This document shows positions 1 through 9,018 of a DNA stretch of 64,000 nucleotides, piece by piece (position 1 is the first letter of the stretch; every line of letters begins with the position of its first letter). Made by a program: the position numbers and the translations under genes. The stretch comes from Acidipropionibacterium thoenii DSM 20276 (lineage in GTDB: Bacteria; Actinomycetota; Actinomycetes; Propionibacteriales; Propionibacteriaceae). The stretch is taken from positions 1-64,000 of the forward strand of contig NZ_AUHZ01000008.1 in NCBI RefSeq assembly GCF_000423445.1, written 5' to 3'. The notes beneath the pieces are model-generated. The model made no database searches, had not been told where the DNA came from, and saw nothing but the letters and a program-made list of their open reading frames with translations.

Positions 1-16
1 GCCTCAACGAAGGGCT
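1..16 (+). CRISPR. Edge of a probable CRISPR repeat; array off-window to the left
   Basis: Bases 1-16 are identical to 9109-9124, the end of a repeat-like unit on the far side of the cas operon. A 16-base identity at these two positions, one next to cas2 and one upstream of the operon, is very unlikely by chance. I infer that the window starts inside the terminal repeat of the array served by this operon. The repeat itself cannot be seen in full here, so its length and the array's orientation are not established. Confidence 0.6.
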
Positions 17-58
17 CCTCTGGAAAGAGGAGCGATTTAGCGGCCTCGCAGAGAGGCC
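14..58. terminator. Two hairpins between array edge and cas2
   Basis: Bases 14-21 and 26-33 form a perfect 8-bp stem closed by GGAA. Bases 42-47 and 53-58 form a second perfect 6-bp GC stem. They follow the repeat edge directly and lie beyond the 3' end of cas2. They could end array transcription running rightward, or cas transcription running leftward. If the array is read leftward, this gap would instead be its leader. I see no gene in 59-225. Confidence 0.4.
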
Positions 59-225
59 TCTGACAAGGTTCGCCACCGGTCTCCCGCGAGACATCATCCT
101 ACTCACTCCGCTCGATCGTCCGGAGTAGACGCCAGAACCGGTGACAGGACTGCGTTGACAAGGGGAAACGGCATCGCGAGCGGTCCCCGTGGTTTCGCGT
201 GGCGTCGGACCGCTCGCCGACCCGT

Positions 226-525
226 TCAGATGATCATCGTTCCGTTACCGACGATGTAGCGAGAGTGCCCCAGCCATGCCACCGCCCGGTCGTCCGCAGT
301 CTTCGACAGACCAAGGTCGCTCACCAGCACCGAGTCCTCGTCCCGATTCATGATCTCTTCGAGCTCGCGCTGCAAGGTGAGCACATGGCTGGGCGAACAG
401 TCGACCATGAACACGCTGTACTGGACTCGAAGTCCGAATCGCTTGAGTGTCACTGCGATGTGACTGCGGCGCTTGTCATCCGGGACGTCGTAGGCGATGA
501 GAAACCGATGACTGTCCTGCCTCAC
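226..525 (-). CDS. cas2: CRISPR-associated endoribonuclease Cas2
   Basis: Cas2 pairs with Cas1 to build the spacer-integration complex. The 99-residue protein has the family's length and opens with the ferredoxin-like first strand FLIAYDVPDDKRR, whose aspartate is the usual metal ligand, followed by the strand VQYSVFMVDCS. The GTG start overlaps the stop of cas4-cas1 by four bases (GTGA), so translation is coupled. It is the last gene of the leftward cas operon, next to the presumed array, the usual place for adaptation genes. Confidence 0.95.
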   Translation of the reverse strand: MRQDSHRFLIAYDVPDDKRRSHIAVTLKRFGLRVQYSVFMVDCSPSHVLTLQRELEEIMNRDEDSVLVSDLGLSKTADDRAVAWLGHSRYIVGNGTMII

Positions 526-2126
526 CGGATCGTCATCCCCTTGTACTCATCTCTGGTGCCGTCGACGACGCCGAGGAGTATCCGGGCCTGGACCTCGATC
601 GATCGCCGCCAGGAAACCGTGTAGCCGAACGTCGGATGAGATATTTCGGTTGTGACTCTTCGCTCATACGCGGAGACGAGCGCCGTCCTCCCTTGCGCGG
701 TCAGCCGGGAGTCTCCAAGGGTATGGGAGAACATGACCGACTTGAGAACGCCGGTGTTGATGCAAGTGACCACCACGGAGTCCGCGATCGGAGCGCGGAA
801 CTCCTCCATCAGGTCGAGGGCGAGTGCGGGCTTGTTTCTGCTCGAAGAGTGGAGGAAGCCCGCATGGGGATCCAGGCCGCACGCCACGAGCGCCCTAATG
901 CAGTCCGAGAGGAGCAGGCTGTAGGTGAAATTGAGTGCCGCATTCAGAGGGTCCGTGGCGCCGCGTCCATGCCGACCTGGCCACATGGCCAAGAACTCCT
1001 GCCCCTCGTCACTCTTGAACATGGAGGGGAACGCCGAGAAGTAGATCTGTGCAGCCCTGCCCTCCAGCGCGAAGAGCTCCGGCAGAGAGACCGTTGACGT
1101 TGCAGCTCGGGCGAGGTCGCGCATATCAGCGACCTGGTCAACTTGATTCCCGTTGCGGCGGATGAGCGTCGCCTGGTTTCCAATCTTCGCTCGGATCATC
1201 TGCTGAGCCACTGGAAGACATCCCAGTTCAGACATCACATGCTGGTGCACTCGGGCCTGGCCATTGGGCGAGTCGGCGCTCGAGGCCCAGCCGACGACCC
1301 GTCCGCGGCTGCTGCACCAGACCACCGTCAAGCGGCGCCACAGCATTTCTCGGATCAGTGCACTCGACAGGTCGCCATTGCCGTGGACAACAATCCCGCA
1401 GACCTTCTCCAGGGGCAGACTGGCCAGTTCCTCGCCAGACCTCGACACCTTGACGCGACCCTGCCGGAGCGCTGCACGAGCTCCGGGGACCGTGATGTGC
1501 AGGATGGACCCGTCTGGATCTGACACTGAGATGCTCCGAGCAGGCTGTCCATCTGCGAAGCGATTCTCGTCCGGAAGGCACACGGTCGCGTGCGAGCAGC
1601 CGACGCACCTCGGGTCATCCAGCAATGGTTCTGGAGCGCGGTCAGCCTGGATCAGCTGCCTGGTGCGATCGACCCACGCGCGACACTCACTGCGGGAAGC
1701 GTCGTCAAGGTCGACGGGGATCTGTTTGTGGTGGTTCGTGAAGTACACGCCAGTCTCGGAGACTTCGTATCCCATCTCTTCGAGACACATTGCCTGAGCG
1801 ATCACCTGAATCCGCTGTGGCTCGGTGATCTCTGCGCGTCTCCTGACAGGTGTCGACTTGTACTCGATCACGTCGAGGCGGCCCTCGTCGTCGCACTGAA
1901 CAACATCGCAACGGCCGGTCAGACCGAGTTTATCGCTGTGTATGAGCATCGCCCGTTCCGTGCCGGGGCGAGACTCCGACGCATCGTCAACGCGTTTGTG
2001 GGCCATCGTCCCGGCGGATATTGCGAAACTGTCGACCTCCTCTCCCTGTGCCTCCAACCATGCCCTGCGTTGGCAGAACACGGTGTGCGAGATCAGACTA
2101 ATCGGAATTATCTCCTGGGTATCCAT
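522..2126 (-). CDS. cas4-cas1: Cas4-Cas1 fusion protein
   Basis: A single 534-residue protein joins the Cas4 nuclease (about 1-190), which trims prespacers and selects PAMs, to the Cas1 integrase (about 205-534). The Cas4 part shows the iron-sulfur cysteines C18, C174, C177 and C183, and the RecB-type motif with D74 and DVIEYK (E88, K90). The Cas1 part shows the glutamate in ALEGRAAQIYF, the histidine in GFLHSSS and the aspartate in ALDLMEEFR, the three metal-binding positions. The Cas4-Cas1 fusion is a hallmark of type I-G (I-U). It starts inside the end of the upstream gene and overlaps cas2 by four bases. Confidence 0.95.
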   Translation of the reverse strand: MDTQEIIPISLISHTVFCQRRAWLEAQGEEVDSFAISAGTMAHKRVDDASESRPGTERAMLIHSDKLGLTGRCDVVQCDDEGRLDVIEYKSTPVRRRAEITEPQRIQVIAQAMCLEEMGYEVSETGVYFTNHHKQIPVDLDDASRSECRAWVDRTRQLIQADRAPEPLLDDPRCVGCSHATVCLPDENRFADGQPARSISVSDPDGSILHITVPGARAALRQGRVKVSRSGEELASLPLEKVCGIVVHGNGDLSSALIREMLWRRLTVVWCSSRGRVVGWASSADSPNGQARVHQHVMSELGCLPVAQQMIRAKIGNQATLIRRNGNQVDQVADMRDLARAATSTVSLPELFALEGRAAQIYFSAFPSMFKSDEGQEFLAMWPGRHGRGATDPLNAALNFTYSLLLSDCIRALVACGLDPHAGFLHSSSRNKPALALDLMEEFRAPIADSVVVTCINTGVLKSVMFSHTLGDSRLTAQGRTALVSAYERRVTTEISHPTFGYTVSWRRSIEVQARILLGVVDGTRDEYKGMTIR

Positions 2127-3111
2127 GGGGAAAGTATTCCAGTGGATGAAACTCTCCGCCGAGAATCATGCGTTCTGGCGCGCTGGAACTCCCCCCCTTA
2201 CGGACTCGGAACTGACAGGCCCCGGCGATCCCCCTGTGGGACAGCTGATTCGCGGCGGCCTGCCGCCGCTCGTCATCCGCAGAGGTCAGTTCATTGACGG
2301 AACTCTCCGCCATGAGGGCTCGCCATGCCGTGAACGACAGCATGTGATCGGCAATCGGGATCAGGGCGTTCTTCGTGTGGAGCGCCCGGAGCGGGGAGGC
2401 TCCCGCAGTGGCGCTGACCCTGCTGACAGCGGGTACCACTGTGAATCCACCGATCCCCCAGAGACCGCACCAGGCGAGTGCATCGTCCGCTGGTCCCGGA
2501 GGCGTCAGACCGGTCGACGTTCTGGAGTCGGGTTGTCCTTTTCCGGCGGTGTCAGTCACCGTCTTGCCGGTCAGGCCGTCCTGTATCGATGTCGTCGATC
2601 GGTTGGCGACGACCTCCGCGAGTGGAGCGAGGCGGTTTCCGACGAACTCCTCGCCTCGATTCCGCGTCTTCATCTCCCAACGAGATGCTGCACGGTCCGG
2701 CTGGCTCTCCTTGTTTGCGATGACCCAGTATCCAGGCTCACCGAGGTTGGTGATCATCAAGAGGTCCAGCTCGGTCAGTTCCGAAGTCAGAGCCTTCTCG
2801 CGCTGGTCCTCCAGCGCACTCCATCCGGAAGACGTCTCGGGAGGCTTGATCCGTGGGCTGAACAGTCCCGTCTTGCCATTCGGGACCTTGGCCTGAACCC
2901 ACGAGTCACCCTGCGCGTGGCGGGAGGCATGCGCTTGGACGATCACGGACGCCTCATCGCCTTCCCAGGTGAGTATGGGCTGGGCGCTCGCCTCGTCCGT
3001 CCAGCCAAGTCTCACCCGTTGACAATCGGCCTCCTCGAGGATTCCTGCGAGACCGACGAGAGCGAAATGAGTGAGAGCACTGTTGAGGCCCCCGGCGAGC
3101 ATGATGTTCAT
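2098..3111 (-). CDS. Type I-G Cas3-extension / Csb3-like subunit
   Basis: The gene lies directly between cas3 and cas4-cas1, where I-G operons carry a poorly characterised Cascade-associated protein (the Cas3-extension, Csb3 or Cas8u group). I recognise it mainly by position. Its 337 residues show no catalytic motif that I can name. They include an N-terminal stretch LAGGLNSALTHFALVGLAGI and a Gly-rich WGIGGFTVV segment. I chose ATG 3111 because it overlaps the cas3 stop (ATGA) and follows GGAGGG. The end overlaps cas4-cas1 by 29 bases. It may act as the large-subunit surrogate for PAM recognition, but that is inference. No full-length Csx17/Cas8u2 gene is present. Confidence 0.7.
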   Translation of the reverse strand: MNIMLAGGLNSALTHFALVGLAGILEEADCQRVRLGWTDEASAQPILTWEGDEASVIVQAHASRHAQGDSWVQAKVPNGKTGLFSPRIKPPETSSGWSALEDQREKALTSELTELDLLMITNLGEPGYWVIANKESQPDRAASRWEMKTRNRGEEFVGNRLAPLAEVVANRSTTSIQDGLTGKTVTDTAGKGQPDSRTSTGLTPPGPADDALAWCGLWGIGGFTVVPAVSRVSATAGASPLRALHTKNALIPIADHMLSFTAWRALMAESSVNELTSADDERRQAAANQLSHRGIAGACQFRVRKGGSSSAPERMILGGEFHPLEYFPHGYPGDNSD

Positions 3112-5732
3112 GATCCCTCCTTGGAGACGTGGCAATCCGCAGCGCGCAGAACGGCTTCGAGGTAACAGCATGTCCAGGCGCCGAGACGCCGGCTGGTCCG
3201 ACTCATGAGTGAGCACCACTCCCCGCTGACGAACAGCTCCCTGGCCCTGTCCTTGAGTTCTCGATCGTCGTTCTCTCCGGTGAGTGATTCCGCGTTGAGT
3301 TGCGGGAGCACGCGGCCATGACCATGGCTGGTGCCGATCAACCGTGCGACAAGCTCAGGGTCGGAGGCGGCTTCGATCGCTGGCCAGGCGACGGCTACCG
3401 AACGCAACTCATGACGCCAGCCCTGAGGCAGTCCCCCGGCCCATTTGCGACGAGAGGTCCACTGCGCACTGCGTGCCGGGCTCTTCGCCAGCAGCGTGCC
3501 ATCGGGTGCATTGAGCCGATGCTTCTGGAACCTTGGGTCTGCCTTTCCGTCGTCGTGGTGAAGTCCGGCCTGATACAGAAGCCGGCTGATCGCAGAATCC
3601 AAGTCAATCCGGGCGGCGAGGGACTCGGCACACCGTGCCACCCCGTCCTGATGCGCATCAAGGGTGACCAGGTGCTCCGATGATGTCCATTCCTGTCGGA
3701 TGGAGTCGTCGTCGGACACGACAGCCTGCGGTTTCACCACGATCCATGGCAGATCGGAGTTCTCGCCCAGATCGGGTCCCCGGGTGATGACGCCGGTTTC
3801 CCCCGCTTGAGTGAACGCGTCCTGGGCTTCTTCGTCTCCCAGGCCGCATAGTTCTGTCAACCAGCGCTCTCCCGGCGTGCCATCGATGATGACGCGTGTT
3901 CCCTCCGCTCCATTGGCGGTCGCGACGGGCTCTGGCTTGGTGGCGTCGAGCACGACGACGCCTTTGCGTGTCACCGCATGACCGGTATCGATGATGACGA
4001 CATCGCCATTGCGAATGTCTACGGAGTCGTCGTCGGAGCGAGAGAGTGCGCTCACCTCGTCCTCACGATAGAGAAAGGCTCTGGAATGTGGTTCATCGCC
4101 GACCAAGATGCGGTCCGCGAGAGCCCGGAGCACACCCACGCTGACGGGGAAGACCTCATCGTCGACCGGTCGTGTGGCGCCGAGCAGGGGAATCGCAACG
4201 GCGTCATCGACCGGGAGTGCCGCACGCATGACAAGCCCGGCCTGGAGGCGATCGGGTCGCAGGGAGTCCCGAATCCAGAGTTCGAGTTCCTCCTCGGCCA
4301 GTGGCGTGTCGGACGTTGCCTCCCAGCGCATGACGTCGCCGACGTGAGGCAGCTTGACGATCGCTCGTTCCGGCGACTTCGGAGCAGGAGGACAGGACAT
4401 GATGTGCCATGGACTGGCGTCGTTCGGATCTGAGAGATCCCTCAACCAGGACCGGCCGGCTTGGAGATCTGCTGCCAAGTAGGGCAACTGATCCTTGATG
4501 TCATGTTCGCGTGGCCCCACAACCGTGATGGGGCCGGCTTCTCGTGATCCCTTTCTGTTCACTCGCCCGAAGCGCTGCGCGAGGCTGTCGGCAGGGGCGA
4601 GTTCGGTGAGCAGTCCTGAGAAGTCGACATCAATGCCAACCTCGACCGTCTGTGTCGCGACCAGGTATGGAGATGTCGGTTTCCCGACGTCTGCCCGGAG
4701 TCCGAACAGTTCTGGGTGTTCGCTCTTGATCGCGGTGAGATCCATGGGACGCATCGGTCCCACCCAGCACGGACAGTTGTCTCCAAGCGAGTCCGCCAGT
4801 TTCAGGGCGGTGTCCACATTGTTGACGATGCATCCGATCGTGCCGCCGTCGGTGCTCTCGCGGAGACTCCGGGCTTCCTGAGTGAGCTGGGCAACGTACT
4901 TGCTCGTTGCGCGCTTGCCATTCCAGTCGGGGGATTCAATGAGCCGAACGGGCTTTGGTCGCGTCATCCTTGGGTGCAGGCCGGGGTCGTTGAGATCCTC
5001 ATCGGAGATCCCGATTGCGGTGCCACCGTCATCGACCCTCGCCGTGGCGGACGACTCGACCACCTGTAGCCCGGGCACCCCGATCGCAGAGGCGCTCGTG
5101 TCGGTGAAGGAGGCCACCCAACGTGCCGTGCCGAGGAGCTGCCTGGACAGGTGTGCCTCGTCAATGACGACGACCGAATCCACTCCCAGAAGACCCGCAT
5201 CACGGGGTCGGGCACCCTTGCTGGTTCCGTAGCCGTGCATGAGAAGTCGGCTTCCCCACATGTCAGGGGTGGCGCTGATTACCGCGCAGGCGCTGGGATC
5301 GTCGATCCAACGTCTGTCTGTGGCGATCCCGCCACGCAGGTTGGCGAGGACCATGGGCCGTGAGTCATCCCCGAAGGTCAATCCGCGAAGGGCGTCGGCC
5401 ATCTCCGTGGCCAGAGGATCGGACGATGACTCGAGCCAGTCCAGAACTCGCGCGGCCCTGTCCGCCTGAGAGTCCACCAGGGCCCGTCGATCGACCACGA
5501 CGCACAGGCGTCGCGGCAGTCGAGGTCCAGCGTGGACGGCAGCCAGGGCGGTCAGGAAGACGTGGGCCTCAACGACGGCGCTCTTCCCGGAACCGGTCGG
5601 GGCGGTGATTGCAGCAGGCCACCTACCTTCGGAATGGACAGTGCTGACCAAGCGCATCTGCCAGGGGAACGGCCGGTGGCCATCGTTGACCCCGGCGAAG
5701 AATCGCGGGAAATCGCTGATGGTGAGTGTCAT
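3108..5732 (-). CDS. cas3: CRISPR-associated helicase-nuclease Cas3 (C-terminal HD, type I-G)
   Basis: Cas3 unwinds and degrades DNA bound by Cascade. The 874-residue protein has its helicase first: Walker A APTGSGKS near residue 44, the DEAH box VIDEAHL, SATPD, and motif VI QRFGRVNRKG. The HD nuclease follows near residue 720, with HHDDGKADPRF. This helicase-then-HD order is the reverse of most type I Cas3 proteins and is typical of I-G. It overlaps csb2 upstream and the Cas3-extension gene downstream by four bases each, so the block is translationally coupled. Both enzymatic motif sets look intact. Confidence 0.93.
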   Translation of the reverse strand: MTLTISDFPRFFAGVNDGHRPFPWQMRLVSTVHSEGRWPAAITAPTGSGKSAVVEAHVFLTALAAVHAGPRLPRRLCVVVDRRALVDSQADRAARVLDWLESSSDPLATEMADALRGLTFGDDSRPMVLANLRGGIATDRRWIDDPSACAVISATPDMWGSRLLMHGYGTSKGARPRDAGLLGVDSVVVIDEAHLSRQLLGTARWVASFTDTSASAIGVPGLQVVESSATARVDDGGTAIGISDEDLNDPGLHPRMTRPKPVRLIESPDWNGKRATSKYVAQLTQEARSLRESTDGGTIGCIVNNVDTALKLADSLGDNCPCWVGPMRPMDLTAIKSEHPELFGLRADVGKPTSPYLVATQTVEVGIDVDFSGLLTELAPADSLAQRFGRVNRKGSREAGPITVVGPREHDIKDQLPYLAADLQAGRSWLRDLSDPNDASPWHIMSCPPAPKSPERAIVKLPHVGDVMRWEATSDTPLAEEELELWIRDSLRPDRLQAGLVMRAALPVDDAVAIPLLGATRPVDDEVFPVSVGVLRALADRILVGDEPHSRAFLYREDEVSALSRSDDDSVDIRNGDVVIIDTGHAVTRKGVVVLDATKPEPVATANGAEGTRVIIDGTPGERWLTELCGLGDEEAQDAFTQAGETGVITRGPDLGENSDLPWIVVKPQAVVSDDDSIRQEWTSSEHLVTLDAHQDGVARCAESLAARIDLDSAISRLLYQAGLHHDDGKADPRFQKHRLNAPDGTLLAKSPARSAQWTSRRKWAGGLPQGWRHELRSVAVAWPAIEAASDPELVARLIGTSHGHGRVLPQLNAESLTGENDDRELKDRARELFVSGEWCSLMSRTSRRLGAWTCCYLEAVLRAADCHVSKEGS

Positions 5733-7315
5733 GACTCCTCCGGTGAATCAACGGGCACGAGGAGACCTCCACCGAGATGGCGGGACTGGCCGATGGCGAT
5801 GAGGGTTCGATCCCCGACGAGTGCGCCAAGATCGAGGGTTGCGCTGTACGGCTGTACGACGCCGATCGACTTGGGGGCTTTGTGGACGTAGCGAGTGATT
5901 CGTGAGTCGGCGATCCGATGGGTGGCCAGCACGGAGGCGCCACCTCGTGACACGTCGGAGACGGCCTCGATCATCGCCCAGTAGTTTCTTGTCGGAGGAC
6001 ACTCCAGGTGATCGCGGAAGACATGCGCCAGTGACAGCAGGGCAGCTTGCTCGAAACCCCAGTGGCCGAGTTCCGGATGATCGGGTTGGCGTCTGGTCTC
6101 GGGGATCAGCCCTCCAATGCTCCGCCACGCACGGTGCCATCCCGGGTGCACTTCGGGCCAGAAGTCGTGGAGTCCGATCAGGTGGGCGTCGCGAAGCTCC
6201 ACACTCTGTCGGGATCCGTCCGCACCGCGCTTCCACACCCGCTTGTTAGGCGCGTTGAGAGCCGATGTGATCTCGAGCTGGTCCTCTGGCGCCAGGTCCG
6301 CAGGCAGGAGGACTGCGAGGGCTCCACTGGAGAACTCGGTCTCGGGATTGCCCGCCAATGGCAGCCTCGGTAGGCAACTTGCAGGAATGTACTGGATCGC
6401 GACCCTGTTCGCGGGGCGCTCGACACCTTTCGCATAGCTCCCGGTGACGCTTGCCGGAGCGGAGTCGCCCATCCTCGCAACGAGCATCCGATGGGCTGCG
6501 ACACACCAGTCGACAACCTCATGAGGCTTGAGCGCTTCAGAGACAGCCATCACGAGAGCCGTTGTCCACGGATCAGAGGACGGCGCCGAGGGCGCAAGCC
6601 TCTCGTATTGGAGCGCCTGCAGTGCAGAGTTCGGGATCCTTGAGCCCGCCGGGTGCTCGGTCAGCTTCGGCCTGTCCTGAGTCCTTGTCGGGAGTTTCGC
6701 GGGATGCTCCGCCTCCCATGCCGTCTCCAGCTCCTCCAGTCTTCCTGGCCCCGGAGTTCGCACTGCAACACCGCGGGGGTGCAGCTCGCTTGGTTCGGAG
6801 ACGATCTCGTGGGTCGCGTCAATATGCTCGAGTGTCAGCACGACGGGGCTGTCGGACTCTCCAAGGCAGGAGACGTCGGAACACAGCCGACCGACCGTCT
6901 CCACAACGTGCGTAGGAGCGTCTTCCCACAACCATCCGACCGCCCCGGACAGTGCGGTCGAGGTGCTGATGGTCCGACTGGACTTCCTGATACGACCGGT
7001 CTTGCTCTTGGGCGGCTTCTCCGCGGTGCCATCATCGCGATAGCTGGTAATCGGAGCCCGTCCGAATGCGGGAACGTGGTCGGGGATCATGATCCGGGTC
7101 GGTGGATGATGCTCGAGCCAGCTCAATGCTGCAACAGACTCTGATGAGAGCCGCAGCTGCCCTTTGCGGAACTCCGCCTCCGTTCCGTTTCCGGCAGCAT
7201 TGATGAGCGCCGAGTACAGCCGCGCAGTGTCGGGAATGCGAGACGGCGAGCCATCCTCTGCATGGCCTTGGAACACCCCGAGAGGGAAATGAGCTCTGAC
7301 GGTGAGTGCGGGCAT
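5729..7315 (-). CDS. csb2: Type I-G Cascade protein Csb2 (Cas5-Cas6 type, GSU0054 family)
   Basis: Csb2 proteins of type I-G are thought to combine the Cas5 role (holding the crRNA 5' handle) with the Cas6 role (cutting the pre-crRNA). The 528-residue length fits the family. The N-terminus starts with the short RAMP-like strand ALTVRAHFPLGVFQG, and the C-terminus has a glycine-rich segment GQSRHLGGGLLVP like the Cas6 G-loop. It begins three bases after the csb1 stop and overlaps cas3 by four bases. The family call rests on operon position plus these features. No other cas6 gene is present, so this protein is the likely crRNA processor. Confidence 0.85.
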   Translation of the reverse strand: MPALTVRAHFPLGVFQGHAEDGSPSRIPDTARLYSALINAAGNGTEAEFRKGQLRLSSESVAALSWLEHHPPTRIMIPDHVPAFGRAPITSYRDDGTAEKPPKSKTGRIRKSSRTISTSTALSGAVGWLWEDAPTHVVETVGRLCSDVSCLGESDSPVVLTLEHIDATHEIVSEPSELHPRGVAVRTPGPGRLEELETAWEAEHPAKLPTRTQDRPKLTEHPAGSRIPNSALQALQYERLAPSAPSSDPWTTALVMAVSEALKPHEVVDWCVAAHRMLVARMGDSAPASVTGSYAKGVERPANRVAIQYIPASCLPRLPLAGNPETEFSSGALAVLLPADLAPEDQLEITSALNAPNKRVWKRGADGSRQSVELRDAHLIGLHDFWPEVHPGWHRAWRSIGGLIPETRRQPDHPELGHWGFEQAALLSLAHVFRDHLECPPTRNYWAMIEAVSDVSRGGASVLATHRIADSRITRYVHKAPKSIGVVQPYSATLDLGALVGDRTLIAIGQSRHLGGGLLVPVDSPEES

Positions 7316-7318
7316 GGG

Positions 7319-8527
7319 TCAGTCCTCGTCCGCGTCGGTCTCGATGCCTCCGAGGATGATGGGGTTGCCTGTCACCTCAAAGACCTGACCATCCCAGTGG
7401 ATTCCGGCCTTGGATGCGGCAGCGTCGATCGCCTCACCGAGCAGAGGTCCAGTGACCTCACGGGTGAGTGGGAGAATTTCACGCTGAGTCCCACGACGTC
7501 CGTCCAGGGCGACGCGGGAACCGCTGGCCTCGCGCAGATCACAGTTCGCACGCAGAGTGAGTTCCTCATCGGCCAGTGCGATGCCGTGCAGCGCCAGTGC
7601 CGCGAGCAGGGAACGGCAGGCGACGTTGGCCTCATTGTCGGAACCGAAGCGGATCTGTCGCAGCGCCGAGAAGCTCAGGACGTGAGATCGGATGATCGTG
7701 CTGCACGAGACGAGGCCGAGGGCGTCGAGGCTCGGTGGGATCGAGCCGAGCCCCAGAACTGATGCCGACGTCTTCCCCGACTTGGCGGCCTTGGCCTTCT
7801 TCTTGATGCCCTCGACGGTCTTCGAGGACATCTCGTCCTCCTGCGTCTTCAACAGCGTCAACATGTCCTTCTCGCTGAGCTGGACACTCGGAGCGAGATC
7901 GTCCTTGCGTGCCGCTCCGCGCGGCGCCGGCTTGCGGCCGCTCTCAGTCTGGTCAGCGAGGACGCCGATGATCTCCCCGGTCGCACAGGAGCGGTACCTG
8001 GCCTGGTGGGCCCTGCGCGTCGAGTCCCAGGAGCCGAGCACGAGGCTGACGGGGCTGAGCTCCAGTAGGGCGGTCGCGTTGGCAGTAGTGGCGTTACGGG
8101 CGTCGACGTAGATCGGATACTCGGTGACCGGCTTTCCCTCGTGGGTGCCGAAACGAATATGTCCGTCCGTGAAGCGGTGCGGCAGCTGGTAGTCGAACGA
8201 CGTGTACTCCGGATGGCCCTCGTAGTGGACGCGGATACTCGGCATCCGGGAGAGGGCGGGGTCACCCTCCTGAATGGCGAGAGCGATCGCCTCCTCGATG
8301 CGGTTGAGCTGACTGGCCTTGCTGTCGACAATGACAGCACTCTTCGCCTCATCGTCGATGTACCTCGTCTCATAGGCGTAGGTCCCCTGGTTCCCAGTGA
8401 CGTATCGCGCGGGCGCGATGCCGGCATGCGATCCTGCGGCGGGGACGAGATCAGTGACGGAGGAGAGCACGGTGGCACCACCGGCGCGGCATGCCGAGTC
8501 GACGTCAGCGAAAGTAAGTGGATCCAT
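7319..8527 (-). CDS. csb1: Type I-G Cascade backbone protein Csb1 (Cas7, GSU0053 family)
   Basis: Csb1 is the Cas7-like protein that polymerises along the crRNA spacer. This is the first gene of the cas operon. I place the start at ATG 8527, preceded by GAAAGG, giving 402 residues. A longer frame reaches 8743, but the extra residues are low-complexity and would overlap the upstream toxin-like gene. The sequence has the RAMP-like body with SLVLGSWDSTRR and a long Lys-rich linker (KTVEGIKKKAKAAKSGK). It ends three bases before csb2. The promoter should lie in 8528-8678. Confidence 0.87.
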   Translation of the reverse strand: MDPLTFADVDSACRAGGATVLSSVTDLVPAAGSHAGIAPARYVTGNQGTYAYETRYIDDEAKSAVIVDSKASQLNRIEEAIALAIQEGDPALSRMPSIRVHYEGHPEYTSFDYQLPHRFTDGHIRFGTHEGKPVTEYPIYVDARNATTANATALLELSPVSLVLGSWDSTRRAHQARYRSCATGEIIGVLADQTESGRKPAPRGAARKDDLAPSVQLSEKDMLTLLKTQEDEMSSKTVEGIKKKAKAAKSGKTSASVLGLGSIPPSLDALGLVSCSTIIRSHVLSFSALRQIRFGSDNEANVACRSLLAALALHGIALADEELTLRANCDLREASGSRVALDGRRGTQREILPLTREVTGPLLGEAIDAAASKAGIHWDGQVFEVTGNPIILGGIETDADED

Positions 8528-8678
8528 GATTGAGCCTTTCATCGTTGGAGGCGCTGCGGGTCGGTTGGGCCCGTAGGGTTCAGTGTGTCGGAGGGGTCCG
8601 ACAGTTTTGGGTGGCGCCGGTGAGATTGGGCGCCGGAGAGTGTCAGCGAGTGGACGGGAGCTGTGTTGCTCAGTGGTG
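8528..8678 (-). promoter_or_regulatory. Cas operon leader with a perfect hairpin
   Basis: This 151-base gap separates the toxin-like gene from csb1 and should carry the cas promoter. Bases 8586-8592 and 8597-8603 form a 7-bp inverted repeat (TGTCGGA/TCCGACA) around GGGG, a possible operator or leader hairpin. GGCGCCGG occurs at 8614-8621 and again at 8630-8637. I cannot assign -35/-10 boxes with confidence. Confidence 0.4.
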
Positions 8679-8936
8679 CTAGATCGATGCGGATGAGCAT
8701 CTGCGGACGAATCGATCAACACGTTTCGCCTGCGCGCCCGCATCTTTCGGTGTTCCTGCGATGCTCATCTGGTGTCGTGCATGCGCTGGGCCCGCACCGG
8801 GGCAGTAGATGCGTACTCCGTGACCTTGTTCTCGAGCTGTCCAGCCTCGGCTCATCGCCGAAAGGACCGCTTCAGCGACTTGCGGTTTGAGTCGCTTGCG
8901 GATCGCGCGTCGATCGAGTTCTTGACCGGATCCCAT
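8679..8936 (-). CDS. Small HicA-like toxin candidate
   Basis: The 85-residue basic protein contains GWTAREQGHGVRIYCP and AGTPKDAGAQAKRVDRF. This is the pattern of a small actinobacterial family that resembles HicA (double-stranded-RNA-binding-like fold with a central histidine) and is usually found beside an HTH partner of the kind encoded at 9173-9652. The start ATG 8936 follows GGGAG at good spacing. Here the two genes are separated by 236 bases containing the repeat-flanked element at 9019-9124, instead of being adjacent. The usual CPCG-type cysteine pair is reduced to one cysteine. Toxicity is inferred, not shown. Confidence 0.6.
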   Translation of the reverse strand: MGSGQELDRRAIRKRLKPQVAEAVLSAMSRGWTAREQGHGVRIYCPGAGPAHARHQMSIAGTPKDAGAQAKRVDRFVRRCSSASI

Positions 8937-9018
8937 GCCTGCTCCCAGGTCTCATGTGTGCCGACTGCAGCGTCGCATGGCGCGACCCTAACATGATGTC
9001 GTTCCGATGACAAGTGCT

